Assembly (NCBI GenBank): GCA_031284925.1
Contig: JAITXE010000008.1
Coordinates: 1 to 35,664 of the forward strand
Origin: Methanobrevibacter sp.
GTDB lineage: Archaea; Methanobacteriota; Methanobacteria; Methanobacteriales; Methanobacteriaceae
DNA: 35,664 nt
Direction of reading: 5' to 3'
The notes beneath the pieces were generated by a model. That model was given only the letters and a program-made list of their open reading frames with translations, was not told where the DNA came from and did not search any database. Positions 29,335 to 35,664 of the stretch are shown here, in pieces; position 1 is the stretch's first letter; each line of letters begins with the position of its first letter. The translations under genes were made by a program, and so were the position numbers.

Positions 29335-29805
29335 TTGATTTCAATGAGTGAAAAGAAGTATGATAAAGTAGCTGTTGGCGGAACATTTGACAGATTTCAC
29401 TATGGGCATAGAAAACTCCTAAAAACAGCTTTTAAAATAGGAGAAACTGTTGTTATTGGTGTCACATCTACAGAGTTTGCACAAGTTAAAGAGAATGTAG
29501 AACCACATTCAATTAGAATGTCTAATTTAAATGATTTTTTAAAAAAATATCATGATAATTTTTCTATTTTTTATCTAAATGATCCTTTTGGTTCAACAAT
29601 TCATGATAAAGATTTTGATGCTATTGTGGTTAGTGAAGAAACAGAAGCAACAGCTGTAAAAATTAATGAAATACGTAAAGATAAGAATATGGAACCTTTA
29701 AGTATTTTTGTTATTAGTTATGTTGTAGCAAAAGATGGAGTTCCAATTTCTTCAACTCGTATTCGTAATGGAGAAATAGATATTAAAGGAAATATAATTA
29801 AATAG
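29335..29805 (+). CDS. coaD: Archaeal phosphopantetheine adenylyltransferase
   Basis: KVAVGGTFDRFHYGHRKLLKTAFKIGETVVIGVTS; ISSTRIRNGEID. Confidence 0.92.
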   Translation: MISMSEKKYDKVAVGGTFDRFHYGHRKLLKTAFKIGETVVIGVTSTEFAQVKENVEPHSIRMSNLNDFLKKYHDNFSIFYLNDPFGSTIHDKDFDAIVVSEETEATAVKINEIRKDKNMEPLSIFVISYVVAKDGVPISSTRIRNGEIDIKGNIIK

Positions 29806-29913
29806 CTACAATGATTTATCCTTTATAAATTTATTTTCTTTCAAATAAGGACGATTTACATTACTATTTCTCACCATCTTATCTTCCCAGGATATTATCC
29901 TAATTAACTATAT

Positions 29914-30119
29914 TCATTGTTTTACCATGTTCCTAACATCTTTACTTGCATTTAAATCTGTAGTTCCACTACCTAAATAGGATTTGTATATTAATAATGC
30001 TGCAATATCTATTATAATTACTCCACCAAAAAGTAATATATATTCTGCTGCACTTTGACCTTTTCTTCATTTTCTAATGCTTTCATTTCAGTACTAGATG
30101 TTTTAATTTTTTCAATCAT
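29914..30119 (-). pseudogene. Type IV pilin-like protein with class III signal peptide, disrupted by a single-base frameshift
   Basis: [19 protein letters not shown](fs)[56 protein letters not shown] upstream; span is 206 bp (3n+2), fitting one missing A before GGTCAA. Confidence 0.82.
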
Positions 30120-30444
30120 TTTTTCACCTCTATGTCATGACTCTTAATGTAATCAATTTGCAATTTTTCAAATCCGAAAACCCATGCTCTTTTTACACTA
30201 CCTCAATAGAAAAATAATATTTTTTATAAATAACTATTCTTTAATAATTGAATAACTTAAATATAAAAACACTTATATTTATATGATAAATAGTAAATAT
30301 TTAATCTTAAGTAAGATAATTTATTCACTAATTAGATAATTTATATTAATAAATACTGAAAAATTTTAAAGGTTTGGGGGTTTAACCATCCATCTTTAAA
30401 ATCTTAAAAAAATAAGTAATTATTTCATTTTTAGTGGTGTTTTT

Positions 30445-31824
30445 ATGTCAGATAAGATTAAAAAATTAATTAAAGGAGTAATATTATTAATATTAGGCTT
30501 ATTTCTTATTGTTGTGTCAATTAAATTATATCTTGAGAATATTTTTATTTATATTGGATTCATTGTCTTTGGATTTGGAGCATGTGATATATTTATAAAT
30601 CTATTTGGAGATTATACTAAAGAAAAACTTAAATCTTTTAACACTCCCACAAAACAGTACCAAGAGAGTGTAAAAAAGGATCAAAATCCAAAAAATGAAG
30701 CATTAAATAACTCTATTAGTGATAATGAAAAACTCTCTGAAATTTATTTATCTAAAGTTGATTTAAAGCCAAATAAGAATAAAAAAAAACATTCCTCAAC
30801 TAATAGTAAACTTAATGCAATATTAAAATTCAAAAAATCTATTGATTCTAATGTACCAGAATCTAAAACCAAAAATAATCAAATTGCTCTTTTAAAATCA
30901 GCTGATTTTCCTGATTCAAACTTCAATAAATCTAAATCTATTAAAAAAGATTCATCACAATATGTTTTCACTCCTAACTATCAAAAACCTTCTAAAATAA
31001 TTCGAAAACCTATAAAAAAGTTTTCAAAAGCTGTTAAATCAAGCAAAATTAAACCTAATCTTTCTATTAACCAACTATCAAAAATATTGGGGATTGAAAC
31101 TAAAGAAGAAGAACTACTAAGATTAAAAAGATTTTTAGCAGAAGAAAATAATCTTCAAAAAGAAAACATAGATGATATAGGGGATATGGACTTTAATTTA
31201 AATGGTTTGGATATTGATTTGTCTAATTCAGATAGTGATAGTCCTGATTTGGATATTAATAATCTTATAGATGATTTAAATGTGGAAAATAATATTCAAT
31301 CAAATGATTCATTGGATGAATTGAATAATAATTTTTCTGAAGGAAATAATAGTTTGGAAGATGAAAACCACACGAAATCATATTTTACTAACTTTGATGA
31401 AATTCAGGTTTTATATGGGGATAGAACATTAAATATAAGTAAATCATTAGAAAAATTAGTTAATGAAGGAAAAAAAGAAATAGTTATTGCAGTCCCATCT
31501 TTAAATTTTTTATCTAATAATCTCATTCCTCAATTAAATAATTTAAACTCTAAAATAATAATGGAAAAAAGTAATACTAATGATATTTCACATTCTCTCA
31601 TTATATCTTCTCTTTCAAAAGATTTATCTTTGATAAGAACTACAGAATTACTTGAGAATATCATTGTTGTTGTTGATAATACTCATGCTTTATTGGTTTC
31701 AAAACCTATTAATTCTGCAATAGGTGTTGGTGCAGTTTTTACTAAAAAAGATGAAATAGAACCTGTTAAACATACATTTGATTTATTATGGGATGTGTCA
31801 GAAAAAATAAATGGAAGGTTGTGA
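30445..31824 (+). CDS. Membrane protein with long Lys/Ser/Asn-rich linker and conserved-looking C-terminal domain, unknown function
   Basis: Two N-terminal TM segments, low-complexity middle, structured C-terminus (EIQVLYGDRTLNISKSLEKLVNEGKKEIVIAVPSLNF...). Confidence 0.75.
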   Translation: MSDKIKKLIKGVILLILGLFLIVVSIKLYLENIFIYIGFIVFGFGACDIFINLFGDYTKEKLKSFNTPTKQYQESVKKDQNPKNEALNNSISDNEKLSEIYLSKVDLKPNKNKKKHSSTNSKLNAILKFKKSIDSNVPESKTKNNQIALLKSADFPDSNFNKSKSIKKDSSQYVFTPNYQKPSKIIRKPIKKFSKAVKSSKIKPNLSINQLSKILGIETKEEELLRLKRFLAEENNLQKENIDDIGDMDFNLNGLDIDLSNSDSDSPDLDINNLIDDLNVENNIQSNDSLDELNNNFSEGNNSLEDENHTKSYFTNFDEIQVLYGDRTLNISKSLEKLVNEGKKEIVIAVPSLNFLSNNLIPQLNNLNSKIIMEKSNTNDISHSLIISSLSKDLSLIRTTELLENIIVVVDNTHALLVSKPINSAIGVGAVFTKKDEIEPVKHTFDLLWDVSEKINGRL

Positions 31825-31830
31825 TATAAT

Positions 31831-32541
31831 ATGCAAATTAAATGGATAGGACATTCAGCATTTGAGATAATAACTGATAGTAATGTGAAGATTATTATAG
31901 ATCCTTTTATTAGTAACAATCCTTCAACTAATATACCTGTTGAAGAGTTAAACCCAGATTATATTTTAATAACTCATGGTCATTCAGATCACTTGGGAGA
32001 TGCTATGGAAATAGCTAATAGAAGTGGAGCTAAGTGTATAGGAAACCATGAATTATCATTATTTCTTTCTAAACAAGGATTAGATTCTATTGGAATGAAT
32101 ATTGGTGGATCAATATTAATTAAGGATGTTAAAATTACAATGCTTGAAGCTAAACATTCAGCAGATATTGATTTTACTGAAGAGATAACATCAGGCGGTG
32201 TTGCAGTTAGTTATTTAATAGAAACAGAAACGGGGACTAAAATTCTTCATTGTGGAGATACAGGTCTCTTTTCTGATATGGAAAAAGTAATTGGGGCAAT
32301 ATATAAACCAGATATTGTATTGGTTCCTATTGGTGATAGATTTACTATGGGTCCTTTTGAAGCAGCATTAGCTGTTAATTGGATGTCACCAAAAATAGCT
32401 ATTCCAATGCATTATAACACATTCCCACCAATAGAACAAAACCCAATTATATTTTCTAACTTTGTTAAACAATTAAATCCGAAAATTGATGTTATTATTT
32501 TAAATCCTGGTGAAATCTATGAAAGAGAATTCTTAAAATGA
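31831..32541 (+). CDS. Metal-dependent hydrolase, UPF0173 / beta-lactamase-fold
   Basis: [26 protein letters not shown] (HxHxDH), [24 protein letters not shown]. Confidence 0.92.
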   Translation: MQIKWIGHSAFEIITDSNVKIIIDPFISNNPSTNIPVEELNPDYILITHGHSDHLGDAMEIANRSGAKCIGNHELSLFLSKQGLDSIGMNIGGSILIKDVKITMLEAKHSADIDFTEEITSGGVAVSYLIETETGTKILHCGDTGLFSDMEKVIGAIYKPDIVLVPIGDRFTMGPFEAALAVNWMSPKIAIPMHYNTFPPIEQNPIIFSNFVKQLNPKIDVIILNPGEIYEREFLK

Positions 32542-32572
32542 AAAATTGTATACTCTATTGGAGAATATGAAA

Positions 32573-32740
32573 ATGAAACTTGAACAACTATTAGCAAAAT
32601 GCCCAAAATGTGGATCTACAGATAAAACTGCAAAAAGAAAGTTTCTTGATGAATATAAGGCACATGCAAAATTAGATTACATTGTTTGTGATGGGTGTGG
32701 TTATATTTTTGAAGAATCAGAAATTAGTGAAAAGGAATGA
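32573..32740 (+). CDS. Small zinc-ribbon protein
   Basis: MKLEQLLAKCPKCGSTDKTAKRKFLDEYKAHAKLDYIVCDGCGYIFEESEISEKE; ATG 32573 has a GGAGA SD, so the track start 32546 is probably too early. Confidence 0.8.
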   Translation: MKLEQLLAKCPKCGSTDKTAKRKFLDEYKAHAKLDYIVCDGCGYIFEESEISEKE

Positions 32741-32826
32741 AAATATTTAAATATATTAATATAGTAAGTTTAATTAAATATAACTTTTTAATGTATATTA
32801 TAATTATTTAATTTATTGGTGTAGCA

Positions 32827-34146
32827 ATGACGATTTTATTAGATGATTGGAAAAGAACTCACTTTACTAAAAATATAAACGAGAAACTTGTTGATGAAGA
32901 AATTGTAGTTATGGGTTGGATACATGAAATTCGAGACCTTGGTGGAATAATATTTATTGTACTTCGTGATAAGGATGGAAAAATACAAATAACAGCCCCA
33001 ACTAAAAAGATTGATGCTGAATTAGTAGAACAGATAAGGAATTTTAAAAAAGAGTCTGTGATAGCTATTAAAGGGATTGTTCAAAGTTCAAACAAGGCTC
33101 CTAATGGTGTTGAAATAATTCCAGGTGCTATTAAAATTTTAAATGAATCAAACCAACCACTACCTATGGATCCTACAAATAAAACTAATGCAGAAATCGA
33201 TACACGTTTAGATAATCGGTTTATTGATTTAAGAAGAGAGAATATCAGCTCTATTTTTAAGATTAAAAGCCAGATGCTTCATAGTGTGCGAATGTTCTTT
33301 GAAGAAAATGGTTTTCTAGAAGTAAACACTCCTAAATTAGTTGCTTCAGCTACTGAAGGAGGAACAGAACTTTTTCCAATCACATATTTTGAAAGAGAAG
33401 CATTTTTAGGTCAATCACCACAACTCTACAAACAAATTTTAATGTCTGCTGGTTTTGAGAGAATTTTTGAAATAGCTCAAATTTTTAGAGCAGAAGAACA
33501 CGATACTCTTCGCCATTTAAATGAAACTATTTCTATTGATATGGAATCTTCTTTTATGACTGATAAAGATGTCATGGAAATTTTAGAAAAACTTGTTAAT
33601 AAAGTTTTAGTAGATATTATATCAAAAGGCAATCAACACCTAAAAATTCTTGATGTGGACTTAAAACTTTCGCAATGCCCTTTCCCTGTGGTTACTTATG
33701 ATAAAGCAATAGATATTATTAATTCTAAAGGCGTTCAAATAGAATGGGGGGAAGATTTATCTCGTGCTGCTGAGAAAGTATTAGGAGAGGAATATAAAAA
33801 TTATTATTTCTTAACTGAATGGCCAACTGAGATAAAACCATTCTATGTCATGCCCAATAAGAAAGACCCAACAAAAAGCCATGCCTTTGATTTAATGTAT
33901 GGTGATTTAGAGATATCCTCTGGTGCAATGAGGGTTCATGAACACGACCTGTTAAAAGAAAAAATAGCTGAAAAAGGTTTAAACCCAGATTCATTTGATA
34001 ATTATTTAAAAGCATTTGCTTACGGAATGCCGCCCCATTCTGGTTGGGGTCTTGGAGTAGACCGTTTCAACATGACATTAACTAGTCTTAAAAATATTAG
34101 AGAAACCGTTCTTTTCCCAAGAGATAGAAGAAGACTAACTCCTTAG
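32827..34146 (+). CDS. aspS: Aspartyl-tRNA synthetase (archaeal, probably non-discriminating AspRS)
   Basis: OB-fold [77 protein letters not shown]. Confidence 0.95.
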   Translation: MTILLDDWKRTHFTKNINEKLVDEEIVVMGWIHEIRDLGGIIFIVLRDKDGKIQITAPTKKIDAELVEQIRNFKKESVIAIKGIVQSSNKAPNGVEIIPGAIKILNESNQPLPMDPTNKTNAEIDTRLDNRFIDLRRENISSIFKIKSQMLHSVRMFFEENGFLEVNTPKLVASATEGGTELFPITYFEREAFLGQSPQLYKQILMSAGFERIFEIAQIFRAEEHDTLRHLNETISIDMESSFMTDKDVMEILEKLVNKVLVDIISKGNQHLKILDVDLKLSQCPFPVVTYDKAIDIINSKGVQIEWGEDLSRAAEKVLGEEYKNYYFLTEWPTEIKPFYVMPNKKDPTKSHAFDLMYGDLEISSGAMRVHEHDLLKEKIAEKGLNPDSFDNYLKAFAYGMPPHSGWGLGVDRFNMTLTSLKNIRETVLFPRDRRRLTP

Positions 34147-34202
34147 ATTTATTGTTTAATGGAGTTATTAACTTAATATTTATAGTTTAAGGTGTATGAA
34201 TC

Positions 34203-34748
34203 ATGTTTAAATTTTGGAAAATAATTATAATTCTTCTAATGGTGATTGTAATATTTACTGGGGCAACATTAACAACTCAACATAATAACAAACTCAATAT
34301 CTTTTTAAATAATGTAGAACCTGTAAGTGTTTCAAGCCTAACATTTCTCTACTCTCGAGAGTTTAATGACACATCCAATTTTAATAACACATTTGATATC
34401 AGTTATTATACTTTATCACTTAATGCAAATCAAGACATAAAAAACATGTCTATAACTGTCATTGGTTTAGACAATAATAACAGTCAGATAAAATTACCAG
34501 ATCGTTGGCCACTTTCTGACATGCTAATTCCACAAAATTATGTAATCCATAGTAATGAATCTCTCTTGAAAGGTAAATCAAAAACCATTGATTTGATTTG
34601 TTTATCGGTTAAAAATCAGAATATTGGAAGTTTAAATTTCTATGTCTATGATGAATCAAATAGATTAAATAATCTTATCAACACATATAATGTACCAATA
34701 AAAAAAGTAAAGACAAAAAGTAATGAAAAGTTCATATTACTTATTTAA
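34203..34748 (+). CDS. Membrane-anchored hypothetical protein
   Basis: ORF with N-terminal TM/signal segment MFKFWKIIIILLMVIVIFTGATL. Confidence 0.65.
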   Translation: MFKFWKIIIILLMVIVIFTGATLTTQHNNKLNIFLNNVEPVSVSSLTFLYSREFNDTSNFNNTFDISYYTLSLNANQDIKNMSITVIGLDNNNSQIKLPDRWPLSDMLIPQNYVIHSNESLLKGKSKTIDLICLSVKNQNIGSLNFYVYDESNRLNNLINTYNVPIKKVKTKSNEKFILLI

Positions 34749-34833
34749 CATTCTAATTTACATGTTTAAAAAATAGTAAATAAATTATATAATTATGATA
34801 ATAGAAACAGTTAAATAAATATTAATTTAAGGA

Positions 34834-35634
34834 TCATGAATTGCTTCTTGTTTTTGAATTCCCATAATTTCTAAAATCACTATGTAAATCTGTTCTTTTA
34901 TATTCTGATGGATTCTCGTAATTTAACCTATTAGTGTTATATAATTCATTTAAAGAAGAAAAATGACTTATTTGATAAGGATAAAATTTATTAGAAACAA
35001 ATGGCCATAATAAACTTTTAAACACATAATAATATGCTCCTAACCTACCATATTCTTTCCATGCAATTTGAGTAAAAAGAGGGAATCCGCAGCCAGGGTT
35101 GATAAATGGATTATCATCTCTAACTGTTCCATGATAAAACATGGGAATAGGTCCAGCTTGACCTCTACTTTTAGCTATATCACTAACATATTTAAGTGAT
35201 TCATCTAATGTCTTGAAATGTATTCCATCAGCTTTATATGTGTATCTATCATCTGGAATACCAAATAAAAAAGTTTTAATAACTTCAGCAGGATCTACAT
35301 CAGTTCTATAGGTAGAAGGATCAACATACGCTAATTCTATTATATATATTCCTTCTGGAGGAGTAATATCTTCATCATTTTCTTCAAACCGGGAATAGGT
35401 AGAATCTCCACCATAGTGAACCACCAAAATACATTTTGTATTAGTTTTTGTAGCATAGTCTGCAAGGACTTGAGCACTTCCATGATGAAGATACTCATCA
35501 GGATTTCCCAATTTATTAACAGTCACTCGCCCAACTGGTTCAATTAAAGCATTTTGAGTCATAACCCATAAATAAAAACCAAATATAAGGATAAATGCTA
35601 CAATTACAAGGGAAATTAAAGTTGAAAATTTCAT
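34834..35634 (-). CDS. Membrane-anchored hypothetical protein, unknown function
   Basis: Long ORF with N-terminal TM helix MKFSTLISLVIVAFILIFGFYLWVM. Confidence 0.7.
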   Translation of the reverse strand: MKFSTLISLVIVAFILIFGFYLWVMTQNALIEPVGRVTVNKLGNPDEYLHHGSAQVLADYATKTNTKCILVVHYGGDSTYSRFEENDEDITPPEGIYIIELAYVDPSTYRTDVDPAEVIKTFLFGIPDDRYTYKADGIHFKTLDESLKYVSDIAKSRGQAGPIPMFYHGTVRDDNPFINPGCGFPLFTQIAWKEYGRLGAYYYVFKSLLWPFVSNKFYPYQISHFSSLNELYNTNRLNYENPSEYKRTDLHSDFRNYGNSKTRSNS

Positions 35635-35664
35635 TTAATCACTAATGAGTATGTTTTTTAAATA

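Noticed and set aside
1-35664. CRISPR array, tRNA or rRNA genes
   Set aside because: No spaced direct repeats and no GC-rich cloverleaf or GGTTCRAATC-like block found by eye; tRNAscan-SE and a CRISPR finder would be decisive.

Overview
The window is an AT-rich chromosomal segment of a Methanobacteriales methanogen. Genus Methanobrevibacter or a close relative is likely, inferred from gene content and AT-richness and not tested. Most of it is core metabolism and information processing: argB, leuB/aksF-type dehydrogenase, pth2, an mfnE-like kinase, EF-1beta, fumarase beta subunit, a HisC-like aminotransferase, radB, aqpM, a bacterial-type RNase III, NMN adenylyltransferase, purS, diaminopyrimidine reductase, pssA, a U32 peptidase, hdrC-hdrB, a Mur-ligase-family enzyme, split metG, a six-cluster polyferredoxin, a PfkB kinase, archaeal coaD, UPF0173 hydrolase and aspS. 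Between these blocks are decaying accessory islands. They hold two families of short MITE-like repeats, each present twice (A ~200 bp, B ~170 bp), a fragment resembling a helicase/Res-subunit C-terminus, a RelE-type toxin remnant, a decayed second copy of the U32 peptidase 3' end, a pirin pseudogene, a multi-frameshifted membrane-protein pseudogene and a one-base-disrupted type IV pilin-like gene. I see no convincing complete new defence or mobile system. The observations most worth checking are the MITE-like elements (A lies just upstream of leuB), the lysine/glutamate-repeat N-terminal extension of HdrC with an internal second start, the mfnE-like gene with no canonical start codon, the homopolymer frameshift in the pilin-like gene, and a secreted BPL_N-like protein carrying two 'YYxxxxxDV...HYIxxGKxxGR/GY' repeats. 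No tRNA, rRNA or CRISPR array was recognised.
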